Source: Zingiber officinale
Taxonomy: Eukaryota; Streptophyta; Magnoliopsida; Zingiberales; Zingiberaceae
Assembly (NCBI RefSeq): GCF_018446385.1
Contig: NC_056000.1
Location: 49,260,722 to 49,324,721 of the forward strand
DNA: 64,000 nt
Reading direction: 5' to 3'
Shown: piece after piece, positions 32,922 to 43,679 of the stretch
Position numbering within the stretch: the first letter of the stretch is position 1
How the letters are laid out: every line of letters begins with the position of its first letter
Notes under the pieces: model-generated
What the model saw: only the letters and a program-made list of their open reading frames with translations
Database searches by the model: none
What the model was told of the DNA's origin: nothing
Program-made: the position numbers and the translations under genes

Positions 32922-35900
32922 CCGGGCAGCTTGTAAGACGGCTATAAGAGCCTCATACTCCGCTTCGTTATTTGTAGCTCGATAATCCAGCCGGACGGAC
33001 AAGTGCATCTTTTCTTCTTGAGGAGAGAGTAATAATACGCCAATCCCGCTTCCGAGCCGAGTGGACGATCCATCCACGAATAGTTTCCACATGGCTTCGG
33101 GTTCTGGCCTTTGTACTTCGGTGACGAAATCTGCCAAGGACTGTGTCTTTATCGCCGAACGGGGCTGGTATTGAATATCAAATCCGCTCAACTCCGTTGT
33201 CCATTTGATGAGCCGCCCGGACGCTTCTGGATTCAACAGCACTCTTCCCAATGGATTGTTCGTCCGGACGATAACAGTATGAGCCAAGAAATAGGGACGG
33301 AGGCGTCGAGCAGCGAGGACCAAAGCGAAAGCCAGTTTCTCGAGCTCAGTGTAGCGAGATTCAGCATCTTTTAAAATATGACTCAGAAAATATACAGGCT
33401 CTTCTCCGCTCGCCCTTACTAGTGCTGAGCCGACGGCTTGCTCGGTTGAAGATAAGTAGATACAAAGTGGCTCACCTGTAGCTGGCTTGGCTAGTACCGG
33501 AAGAGAATTCAAATATGTCTTCAGCTCTTCGAACGCCCGATCGCATTCTTCGTCCCAGTGAAACTTGGTGGCTTTGCGCAAGATTTTGAAAAAAGGCAGG
33601 CTCCGATCGGTAGTCTTGGAGATAAATCTGGACATGGCAGTTATCCGACCGGTCAAGCGCTGCACTTCCCTCAGATTTCTTTGGAGCGGCATATCTTGTA
33701 AGGCTTTTACTTTGTTGGGATTTGCTTCAATGCCCCGCTCGGTCACTATGTAACCCAAGAAACGCCCTCCTTTTGCTCCGAACAGGCACTTCTGAGGGTT
33801 TAGCTTAACTCCATATTTCCGTAGCGTTCTGAAAGTCTCTTCCATGTCTCCTAAGAGATCGGTCGCTCGGACGGACTTGATGAGAATGTTGTCCACGTAT
33901 ACTTCCAGATTTCGCCCGATCTGCTCTTTGAACACTTTGTTCATCAAGCGCTGATAAGTGGCTCCCGCGTTCTTCAGTCCGAACGGCATCACATTATAGC
34001 AATAGGTGTCGTCGGCTGTAACGAAGCTGACTTTTTCTTGATCTTCTCGGGCGAGCGGCACTTGATGATAGTCTTGATAAGCGTCGAGCATGCATATCAA
34101 CTCGCAGCCGGCCGTAGAGTCCACCAGTTGATCGATTCGGAGCAGGGGATAAAAATCCTTTGGGCACGCCTTGTTAAGGTCCCGGAAATCGATGCCCACT
34201 CTCCACTTGTTGCCAGGCTTGGAGACAAGCACCACGCTCGCCAACCAGCTCGGGAACTGGACCTCGCGTATGTGGCCGGCCTCCAGGAGTTTCTCCACCT
34301 CCGCTCGGATGATGACATTCTGTTCGGCGCTGAAATCCCTCTTTCTCTGCTTCACTGGTCGAGCATCCGGTTGGATATGGAGCTCATGCTGCGCTATACT
34401 TGGTGAAATTCCGGGCAACTCATGCGTCAACCAGACGAAGACATCATGGTTTCTCTGGAGGCATTGGATCACTTCCTCCTTCTGGCTCGCCTCTAGATCG
34501 AACGCGATGAATGTCGTGGCCTCCGATCGGGTCGGGTGAATTTGCACTTCCTCTTTTTCTTCATAAATCAAAGAGGGTGGCTTTTCAGTGATAGCATTCA
34601 CCTCGATCCGGGGCGTCTTCCGAGCGGCATTGGCTTCTGCTCGGACCATCTCGACGTAACATCGTCGAGCTGCTAGTTGATCTCCTCGTACTTCTCCCAC
34701 TTTGTCCTCGACGGGGAACTTGATCCTCTGGTGGAAGGTGGAGACGGCCGCTCGGAATTCACTGAGAGCTGGTCGCCCCAATATGACGTTGTATGCCGAC
34801 GGAGAGTCCACCACGACGAAGTTTGCAGTACGCGTCCTTCTGAGCGGCTCTTCTCCCAGCGAAATAGCCAATCGGATTTGTCCAACCGGCTGAACTTCGT
34901 TGCCCGTAAACCCGTAAAGGGGAGTCGTCATGGGCAGCAGCTCGGCTCGATCAATTTGTAGTTGATCGAATGCCTTTTTGAATATGATATTAACCGAGCT
35001 TCCTGTGTCAATAAAAACGCGGTGAATAATGTAATTGGCTATTACCGCTTTGATGAGAAGAGCGTCGTCATGGGGAACTTCAACTCCTTCCAAGTCCCTG
35101 GGCCCGAAACTAATTTCGGGTCCGCTCGCCCGTTCCTGGCTGCAGCCGACCACATGGATCTGGAGCTGCCGGACGCTCGCCTTCCTTGCTCGGTTGGAAT
35201 CTCCTCCGGTCGGACCACCAGCTATGATGTTGATTTCGCCTCGGGAAGAGTTGTTTCTATTCTCTTCTTCCCGAGGGGACGGTCTAAGCCGCTCCCTAGA
35301 CATCCGAGGATTGTCTTCACGCCTTGGAGTATGCTGCCGCTCGGGAGTTTGTCTTTGTCGGGGATCAGATATAGTCCGATCGGCTCCGTGAGTTCTCTGT
35401 CGCCTATCGGACGATGGCGATCGGCGGCCGCCGCTCTGGGGAACGGGATGGGCGATCAAGGGAAGACTCCGACAATCTCTGGTGTTGTGCATGTCCGTCC
35501 GGTGGAATGAGCAAAACATAGGAGTCCATTTCTTCTTTTGCTTGGGCCGTTCGGCTGCTACTTCTTGGACATGAGATCTTGGATGATGAGAACAAATTGT
35601 CTCGGCCCGCGGTCCTCTGGGCGGCTGATGAGCAATGTGAGGCTTCCGCTCGGCAGGAGGAGCCCTCTCAGTCGGGATTTCCTTTCTTCGTGTCGCTTGG
35701 GCTTCCTCCACGTTGATGTATTCGTTAGCCCGGTGCAGCATATGGTCGTAGTCTCGAGGTGGTTTCCGAATGAGCGATCGGAAGAAATCCCCATCCACGA
35801 GGCCTTGTGTGAAGGCATTCATCATGGTCTCCGAGGTGGCTGTTGGAATGTCCATGGCCAACTGGTTGAACCGCTGGATATAGGCTCGAAGCGATTCCCT

Positions 35901-36250
35901 GGGCTCTTGTTTGATGGCGAATAGGCTGACACTCGTCTTCTGGTAGCGCCGACTGCTGGCGAAGTGGTGGAGGAAGGCCGTACGGAAGTCTTTGAAGCTT
36001 GTGATAGATCCGTCCGGCAACCTCCGAAACCACCGTTGAGCCGATCCAGAGAGGGTGGTGAGGAAAACCCGACACTTCACCCCATCTGTGTATTGATGCA
36101 GGGTTGCCGTGTTATCAAACTTACCTAAATGATCATCCGAGTCGGTGGTTCCATTGTATTCACCGATCGTCGGAGGCACATAGTGCTTGGGCAAAGGATC
36201 TCGTAGAATAGCCTCTGAAAATTGGCGGTTGATCCGCTCGGGCGATGCGT
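32922..36250 (-). pseudogene. gag-protease-RT-RNase H of element F
   Basis: One open frame covers about 1090 codons from 36194 to the element H junction. Sequence similar to the family N-terminus lies just upstream but is broken. Order: gag (QRWFRRLPDGSITSFKDF), a His/Cys motif (CSFHRTDMHNTRDC), protease with intact DTG (VFIDTGSSVNIIF), reverse transcriptase (VLVSKPGNKWRVGIDFRDL, VMPFGLKNAGATYQ), its RNase H (YTELEKLAFALV) and the start of a second RNase H (LFVDGSSTRLGSGIGVL, ATNNEAEYEAL). Two RNase H domains in a row are a Tat hallmark. The RT catalytic YVDD is YVDN here, so the enzyme is predicted dead although no stop codon is present. The frame resumes at 25862 beyond element H. Confidence 0.88.
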
Positions 36251-36401
36251 CCGCTCGGGGGGCTTTCCCTTTTTTGTTATCTCATCTTGGCATTTCATCC
36301 GAAGAAGATCCCCGATCTCGATTAGTTACTGCGGCTTCAGGAGTGCGGAATAGGGCCCGATGGAATGCAACGGTGGCCTGAGGTGCTTCCGCTCGGCCGC
36401 C

Positions 36402-37142
36402 TGATGCTGATGTAGATCTGCTGACTATCCGCCCGGACCTCCGATGAACCTACACAGAAGTCGGGCCGGGAAGGGGTTCCCGGCGATAACCCTCCGACGC
36501 TCAAGTCAGGCAAAGCTCAACAAGAAAGTGGCTCCAAGAATTGTAGAATGCGTACCTCTGGCGAAGAGTGAGGGCCTTTATATAGGGCTATGGAGAAGCG
36601 AGTGCACACACACCGAGGTGTACACGTGTCCTTCCTCATACCGTAGTGTGGGCTTGTCAGAGGAGCTTGCCTGACACCATACTGCTACAGTTTAGGCACG
36701 TCTCTGATGGGACAGCGGATCCTTCTGTCGTAGGATTCTGAGTATGGCCTGCACGTAGAACATGCCCGCTGTCAGAAAAAGATGTCCCTTGTCCTTTTCC
36801 CCTTACTCCCGACCGGGCGTCCAGCCGGCCAGCCTCCACCATACGTCCGGCCGGACACATATAGCGGTCTACTTGGGAGATTCTTGGTAATGTGCTTTGT
36901 GGAGACTGTCAGCAGTATGCTACCTTATGTATTCGGCCGAGCTTGCCATCCGCTCGGCCTTACCATCCTGTTCAACGAGCGCCGGGGCCCAACTTCCTGC
37001 CAGGGCGCCTTTTGCTATCAGTTAGACACCGGTCGGCCGGCCGAGCGGTCGACCCACCCTTCTTCGGTCGGCCACCTGCCCTTTGACTTCCACGTGGCGT
37101 TGACTCCCAGAATGGGGGTCCCCTATTCTTACCGCCGGATCA
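36402..37142 (-). repeat. 5' LTR of element F
   Basis: 741 bp, the copy next to gag. It lacks about 52 bp found near the plus-strand start of the other copy. A minus-strand TATA box (TATATAAAG) lies at 36576-36584. No convincing primer binding site follows it. The adjacent 150 nt run almost straight into gag, although Tat elements usually have a long leader, so a deletion is likely. Confidence 0.88.
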
Positions 37143-39897
37143 ATTAGAAAGGTAGATAAAAACTTAGGCAATAACTCTAAAGATTTTAGTTATAGGCCTA
37201 AAAATAGAAATGCTCATAGGAATCAAGAAAAATCCAAAACTATGGATTTAATGATGGAAAATCAAGTTTTGAGGTCAAAACTTGATAAAATATAAAAGAC
37301 CCTAAAAAAGATGAAAAATATCCTCAAGGGACAAAATGAGCACAACCTAAGGCTAGGAACACAAAGGTCACTAAATGATAGGAAAGGTTTGGGATACAAA
37401 CCTCAAGTCAAGAAGGATGCTCCTTCTTATCATAGGGTTCTATATAGTTTGGAACCAACCCTAGGTCTATGGGTCAAGTCAAAGATACAAGGGAAGTTAT
37501 CCCTAGAAGTATTTTTTGTCAAAACCAATATTACTAAGACTTCTAAGAAAATCACCAAGAAGGTCATAAGGGAAGCAATTCCTAAAGTTGACATAGTGGA
37601 AGTGACCAAGGCTTCTAAGAAGCCTAAAAAAGTCATTAGAAGGTATCTAGCGAAGTTATCCTTAGTAAGTACCTAGAGCATTCAAGGAGCATAAATAGGT
37701 GTTGGGTTCCTAGGACCATTTTCTCTACCCCTTAGATGAGTTAGAGAGTGTCAGCTATAATTGGAAGGGTAGTTAACCCAACCTTAATGAAGTTGACACT
37801 TGGAGAGTATTTTCAAGGTTTTTGTTAACCTTTGAAAATGAAATGGATTAATTAGTTACTCTTTAGAAAAGTAAAATGTGCCAACATTTAAGGAATTTAA
37901 CTTAATTTAAATTGGCAAAATTAATCAAGAGTAAAAGAAATGTCAAGTTGGGTTTTGATATTTTCTTGAGATAATATGGGCAATCTATACTTAATTTTAG
38001 GTTTAGCTAAGGATTTAAGATACTTAGATAGATGATCTAGGTATATTGTATTTATGTTAATTGCCATGCTTTTTTTGCCCATCATATGTCATGACATCAT
38101 GTTTAGCATTCATGATTATTATGAAAAATATAAAAATATCATGTCATGTCACACATACATTATGTAGTAATAGTATATTTTCTCTTAAAAATTTTATTTC
38201 TTTTTGATGTATGTCATAACTCATCATGCATTGTTTTAATTTCGTTGTAATTAAGTACAATGACATTTACTAACAAGTGACATTCGAGGTGGATGTTCAT
38301 AACTCCTAAAATGCCTAGATAGACATGCATGATCCCTAGTTTAGGGCAAAATCAAAAACTACATCTCACAAGGACTATAAGATGACTTGTATATCTTTTA
38401 GTACACATTAGATACAAGTGAGATGTTAAGATGATGAACAAGACTCAAGATGTTGATTTAGTGCATCTTATTGAGTTTTGAATCCATCAAAAAACATAGT
38501 TATGTGACATCAAATCATTGGAAAAGCTAATGTACAAGTCATGTGCATTGAGCCCAAAGAACATGGTTGAAAATTGGTTTTAAAAAATATTTTAAATATA
38601 CTTTAGAAAACCATGATGAATACTATATTTTGATAGTAATCACCATTGCAAAATTAGACACAAACTAGAAAAAAACATTGAAGTTTTCAAAAGTTTTCAA
38701 GTTTGTGTCAATCTTTGAAAATAAAATATATTTTCTTAGGAAACTTTTTTTCCATGATAGTATATACCCTAAATATTATCTACAATAATTTTCATGATTT
38801 TTATAATTTTATATAATTTTTTAGGAGTTTCTGAATTTCGCTAAAATTGAATTTCAGCAAATCAGAACCCCAATCGATCAACTGATCGATTGGATGTGTT
38901 TCTCGTGAGCAGTAGCTCACAAAATCGATCAACCGATCGATCCATTCATGCTTGGATCGATCGGGCAATCAGTTCAGAGGCAGTTTCTGCGAACATAACT
39001 TCTCTGAATCGATCATTTGATCTATTGAGCTAGTGTTAATCGATTGAGTCTCAACCCAATCGATTGAAAAGGCTGATTTTGGCTAGGAAAGTCTGATTTT
39101 AGCACTTTGAGCCATGTTTAGCCTCTTTAACCACTTTTAAACCCTTGAAATGCATTTGTATACATTTAAGGGTAGTTTTCATGATGAAAACAAGGAGAAA
39201 TGGTTAAGGAACACTAGGTTAAAGTTTAGTTTCAACATTGAATCCTTTAAATCTCAAAACTTCAAATTTTTAGATTTCCTAAAGATTTAGGAACTCTAAG
39301 TCATTGTTGGTGCAATGGCAGAAGTTTGAAGCATGTTTTTAGGGGGAGCTACTCTTTAAAAACATGGAAATATTCTTCCGAAACTATTGAAGGTAGTAAA
39401 TCCTTCGTTTGGATAAATGCTTAAGGTTGAGCATTGGGGAACAATGGAAGATCGGATATTTTCATTGTTGGAAAGAAGAATGCTTTAGGAGGAGCATTGA
39501 ATATAATGAAGGGAATGAGACCTTCATTGCAAGTGTGAAGTTGGTTAATGCTCAAGGGTGAGCATTGGATATAATTAAGGGTATGGGACATTCATTATGA
39601 TGTTGTGAACAACGAGTGAGGTTGTGAACAATGTTGAGTAACTCTTCAGTGGGAGAGTTTTTTATGTATGTCAATAGGGGGAGAATGTAGGGTTTAAGTT
39701 AGGCTTTTGTCCCTCTAGAAAAGTTTGGGAGAGAATGTAAGGTCTATATTATGCCTTCATTATCTAAAGGGGGAGTTTGCCGCCTAGGAAGGGAAAGAAT
39801 GGAGGAAACTCTCATTCATGCCTTGGCATAAAAAGAAGTTGAGGCTATGAGATTAGCCTAACTTAAAGGTATTGTCAAACATAAAAAAAGGAGAGAT
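37143..39897 (+). other. 3' interior of element E
   Basis: The gag-derived sequence interrupted by F resumes here (AGAAAGGTAGATAAAAACTT). A Lys-rich open segment runs 37311-37676 (TKTSKKITKKVIREA). After about 37680 there is only AT-rich non-coding DNA with a few palindromic ATCGAT words (38870-39060) and G-rich runs. No reverse transcriptase or integrase. A purine tract AAAAAAAGGAGAGAT (39883-39897) precedes the 3' LTR. Confidence 0.7.
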
Positions 39898-42576
39898 TGT
39901 TGGTGCAATATCCCCTGAGTCAGGTTGACTAAGCTTAAGTTAGCTCAAGCTTGAGTCTTGATGTTTAGATTTTAATGTTTGACAATACATGGAGATTGCA
40001 GGTATAATTATCTGATTGGGGAGATTGTTGGAGCAATTTCCCTCTGGTCAAGGGATGACCAGTTTGATGTGAAGAAAAGTCAAGTAGATCAAGGTTGACT
40101 GGATACTTGATTGGAAAGTCCTGGTAAATGAAGCCAGACAGTTAGAATTCCTGGTGAGTGAAGCCAAGTGAGACCTAGTGAGTAAAGTTAGGCAGTTGAA
40201 AAATCCTAGTGAGTGAAGTCAGGTGAAAGACCTAGTGAGTGAAGTTAGGTAGATGGAAAGTCCTGGTGAGTGAAGCCGGGCAGTGGGAAAATCCTGGTGA
40301 GTGAAGCCAGGTGAAAGACCTAGTGAGTGAAGCTAGGCAGATGGAAAGTCTCGGTGAGTGAAGTCGAGCAGTGGTAAAATCCTGGTGAGTGAAGCCAGAT
40401 GAAAACTCTAGTGAGTGAAGGTAGGTAGAAGGAAAGACCTGGTGAGTGAAGTCAGGCACGTGAAGATCCAGGTGAGTCAAGGTTGACCGGACACCTAGTG
40501 TTGGGAAGCCCAAGTAGGTTAAAGGATTAACTGGATACTTGGCACAAGGAAATCCAGATGTGTCAAGGTTAACCGGACATCTGGTGGAAGTCCAAGTGGG
40601 TCATAGAAGACCGGACACTTGGCACGAGATGGTAAGTCCAAATGGGTCAAGGTTGACCGGACATTTGGCACGAGGAGAAAAGTCTAAGTAGGTCAAAGGG
40701 TTGACCGGACACTTGGTGAAGAAGTCTCGGCAGGTTAAGGTTAGCCAGATGTTAGGCATGAGGAGTTTCAATAGGTAACAATTAACCAGATGTTGGAATT
40801 AGGGACCTTAGACTTGAGTTAAGCAAGTCAAAGGGAGGTCAATCGATTAACCGATCAATTGAACTGTGATTCAATCGATCAGCCGATCGATAGAACTATG
40901 GTTTAATCGATCAGCCAATCGATTGAAGGTGTAATGCGAAGAAGGTTGGCCCAATCAATTGACTGATAGATTAGGAAGTGAAATCGCGAGCACATAATAC
41001 TCCCTAATTGATTGGATGATCGATTGGGCTCCCCAATCGATTGGGGCCTGTTTTTCTCCCACGATCGCGAGAAAGCTTGAATCGATCAATCGATCGATTC
41101 AGGCACTTTCCAGAGAACACAGAAGAGGGTTGAATCGATCAACCGATTGATTCAGTCGATCAATTGGGAGGAGACTGTTGTGCAGGATAAAGCTGTTGGC
41201 GAGCGTCTTTCTCCGCATATCTTCCTCTCCACTTCTTACGATCACTCTTAGCTGTTCACACTAGTTCTTGAAGCTTTTTTGGAGCAAAGTGTTGTTGAAC
41301 TTCCAAGATCAAGAGACGTTCCACACAAGAAGAAGAAGCTAGGGTTTGAGTATCATGTTGTAAATCTTGTAAGATTTTATTTGTATTTGCTTCCCTTTTC
41401 TTTCTTCTTGTATTGAGAGTTTGTATAAGACTTCTCCGCCTTCGGTAGTTACCGAGAATGAGTGTTTTTATTAGCGGAGTGTGTGTCGCGTGTAGATTGT
41501 TGGATTAGTCATCTCTGATAGGAACTTTGCGTTTGGCTCGAAGGGGGTGAATAACCTTTCTTCGATTTTTCACCTACAACTTGTTAGCAGAAGCAAATAG
41601 AAATAAAGGAAAGACAAGAAAAACAAGAAAACAATGCTAACTCCTTTGTTTACTTGGTCTCCACCTCCTTGAGGTGACTAATCTAAGGCACACACCCACA
41701 CAATCAAGCTCCACTATAAACTTCTCCTTCTCGAATCACAAACGAAGGTGGAGAAACTCTTACAAGATTTCCTCTTCCTCTTTACAAAATGAGATTTAGG
41801 CTTATGAGGAGGAGGATCAGAATCTGTAGGCTTGAAGATCACTTAATGAGCACTTTTTCAATTTTGAACAGTAGTAGTTTGCTCCCAGCTTCAAGAACCA
41901 CTTTTATAGTTTCTCCCGATATCAGTCGACTGATATAGCTATCAGTCGATTGATGGACTTCAACGACACTTAAGATTTAGAGAGATTTTCAGCCGCTAGC
42001 CCATAACGATCATCTACCAGTCGACTGGTGCCCGATTCCAAACAGCCTGCCGACATTCTGTTTGTTTTGTGTCTTGGTACCAGTCGACTGATACCTTATA
42101 TCTTTTAAGATCACAGCATTTTTATAATTTTGAGACTTTCATTACTTTATATACTTGAATTACTTTCTTAGCTTAGACTTCATGCCTCCAAGCACCTTCC
42201 ATCAGCCTTGCGCCTTTAGGATGCTTCCGTCTCCATGACTCCTCATCCTTGTGCTTGCCTTCAAGGGCTACCTTTGGCTTTGTCATGCTAAGTCATCTTT
42301 TTGCCAAGTCTTCATATCTGCTCACTCAACATTTATGTTATATCACAATTAACGCTTAACTTAAACTTATTTAACCAAACATCAACAATGAGTAATGTCT
42401 TGAGCAAGATTGCTCCAATAACCTCTTCTTGAAGTGGATACCAAGTAAATCCTTGTGTTAGCGTTGTAAGTGTTGCTTCAAGTCCATTCCGCTGTAAATC
42501 ATCATCACAAAGCAAGACGACAAGTGCGCGACGAGCTATTCACCCCCTCCCCCTCTAGCATAAATCGAACCTAACA
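39898..42576 (+). repeat. 3' LTR of element E (interrupted by solo LTR G)
   Basis: Starts TGTTGGTGCAATATCC, with a second start-like TGTTGGAGCAATTTCC at 40025. It repeats the layout of the 5' LTR and ends CGAACCTAACA before GGATG. The stretch 41516-42420 is foreign; removing it leaves about 1770 bp against 1719 in the 5' copy. Confidence 0.9.
41516..42420 (-). mobile_element. element G: solo LTR in the 3' LTR of E
   Basis: 905 bp present in the 3' LTR but absent from the 5' LTR of E. Flanks are ATCTC (41511-41515) and ACCTC (42421-42425), a duplication with one change. Read on the minus strand it starts TATTGGAGCAATCTTGC, close to the E-family start TGTTGGAGCAAT, and ends CCTATCA. It holds its own palindromes (ATCAGTCGACTGAT at about 41930, CCAGTCGACTGG at about 42017). 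No internal region, so it is a solo LTR. Confidence 0.75.
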
Positions 42577-43239
42577 GGATGTTGGGCATGACCCACCATT
42601 GGAAATCATCACACACGCTAGGAGCTTGCCAAACTCCTCATCGTTCTTCATGAGCAATTGAATGTGCCTTGGGATGACGCGTCATTTCCGGCCAACTCCA
42701 ACACCTTGAATAATAAAGAAATGTAAATTTAGGTAGAGAAGGGGATCCCTAGTAAAAGAACAAAACAACGAAGCGATTTACCTCAGCATCTATGTACTCA
42801 AGGAATACACAGAGAGACCGGTGCACTGGAACCAACGTGCTGAGAGTATCGATTGACCCTAAGGTAGTGAGCGATGCTCTCCACCGGGAACTGGACGCCA
42901 GCCTTCTGTGACCAAGAAACAACGTTCATCCCCTTGGCCTCGATGGCCACTCTTAGTCGTCGTCGCCCCACTGCTGTCAAACTCATCACAAGAGATTGAA
43001 GCCATTTGATGGGAAAAAAAATAGCAGCAACGATAGATGTTAGATGGGTAGGGTTTGCACATGATTTTAATGAACGGGTCATCACTCGGATTGCCAACAT
43101 AGAACAACTAAAGGCGTTAGATGATGTGAGAAATTTAGATATCTGACTGTCATGATTTGATTTCACATAACGATAATCCTCTTTTCCAATTAAGTAAAAC
43201 ATGCTCCACAAATCATCCATTATCAATAATACTGAATAA

Positions 43240-43620
43240 ATGACAATAGCACAATATAGTCAATCATTGGTTTTTTTTTCCTTTTTTATTTTTTACATAT
43301 TTTTATTATTTTTAAATATTTTTTACATGTATTCCCTTTTTTTATTATTTACACAGTTTTCCTTTTTTTATTTTGTACACGCTATTTCTTTTTTATTTTT
43401 TTACACATTTTCCCTATTTTTAATTTTTACACGTTTTTTATTTTTAAATGTATTTCCTTTTTATTATTTACACAATTTTCCTTTTTAATTTTTTGCACGC
43501 TTTTCCTCACATTTTCTTTTTTTTCTAAAAAAAATATTTTACACATTTTTCTTTTTTAATTTTTTACAATTTTTTATATTACTTTTTTATCTACTAGAAT
43601 AATTTAGACGAGTGCAGTTT
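43240..43620 (+). repeat. T-rich low-complexity tract in element D
   Basis: A loosely periodic succession of TTTTTATTTTTTACACATTTTCC-like units about 20-30 nt long, with runs of T and the recurring words TTTACAC and TTTTCC. The open frame across it is a by-product of composition. Confidence 0.7.
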
Positions 43621-43679
43621 GAAGTTAGTGTCATTTGCAAATCAATTTTTACCCATTAAAAAAAAATATATATATCCAC

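Larger units (their letters stand above)
19570..37142 (-). mobile_element. element F: Tat-type Ty3/gypsy retrotransposon with antisense extra ORF (with nested H)
   Basis: In coding orientation: 5' LTR 37142-36402, gag-protease-RT-RNase H 36194-32922, integrase 25605-24334, tandem repeats 24207-23625, an extra ORF on the opposite strand (21015-23252), then 3' LTR 20362-19570. The inserted element E sequence is CTAAGGTTAG before 19570 and ATTAGAAAGG after 37142. The undisturbed relative (element I, complement near 54220) reads GGTTAGAAAGG, so the duplication is GTTAG/ATTAG with one change. Element H (25863-32921) interrupts RNase H. The PBS and gag N-terminus appear lost between 36401 and about 36250. 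Confidence 0.9.
16591..42576 (+). mobile_element. element E: gag-only LTR retrotransposon (with nested F, G, H)
   Basis: It starts TGTTGGTGCAATATCC and ends CGAACCTAACA, with a perfect 5-bp duplication GGATG at 16586-16590 and 42577-42581. The 5' LTR is 16591-18309 (1719 bp). The 3' LTR is 39898-42576, which is 2679 bp with a 905-bp solo LTR inside. A tRNA-iMet primer site follows at 18312. The interior has a copia-like gag with two CCHC knuckles and no enzymes. Interior length without F is about 4 kb. It shares LTR organisation and gag with element I. Confidence 0.9.
16509..42986 (-). pseudogene. histone H2A pseudogene, split by element E
   Basis: Exon 1 (42986-42782) encodes an H2A N-terminus with SQKAGVQFPVESIAHYLR and VGSSAPV, then EYIDAE, ending at GAG|GT. 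The family has an intron at this point (after AAE). Exon 2 (from 42704 after TTCAAG) gives VLELAGN and, in a shifted frame, [19 protein letters not shown]. Element E interrupts at 42577. The remaining C-terminus lies 26 kb away at 16585-16509 and reads RALLPKKQGGGKSKPE to a stop at 16511-16509. The two parts join in frame across one copy of the GGATG duplication at the MPNIH site of H2A. Additional damage is a shift after APVSL, a deletion after LAGN that removes the usual AARDNKK segment, and a 1-base loss before MPN. The intron shows it is not a processed copy. Confidence 0.9.

Noticed and set aside
34038..35510. Several plus-strand frames of 90-180 codons
   Set aside because: They are antisense shadows of the GC-rich gag-pol frame of element F, with no domain similarity.
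42798..43226. 142-codon minus-strand frame taken as one protein
   Set aside because: Only the part from residue 81 (42986) onward resembles H2A; the first 80 codons are upstream read-through of the H2A leader.
43240..43488. 82-codon frame rich in Phe, Leu and Tyr, resembling a membrane protein
   Set aside because: It is a translation of a T-rich low-complexity tract in all units, with no real protein signature.
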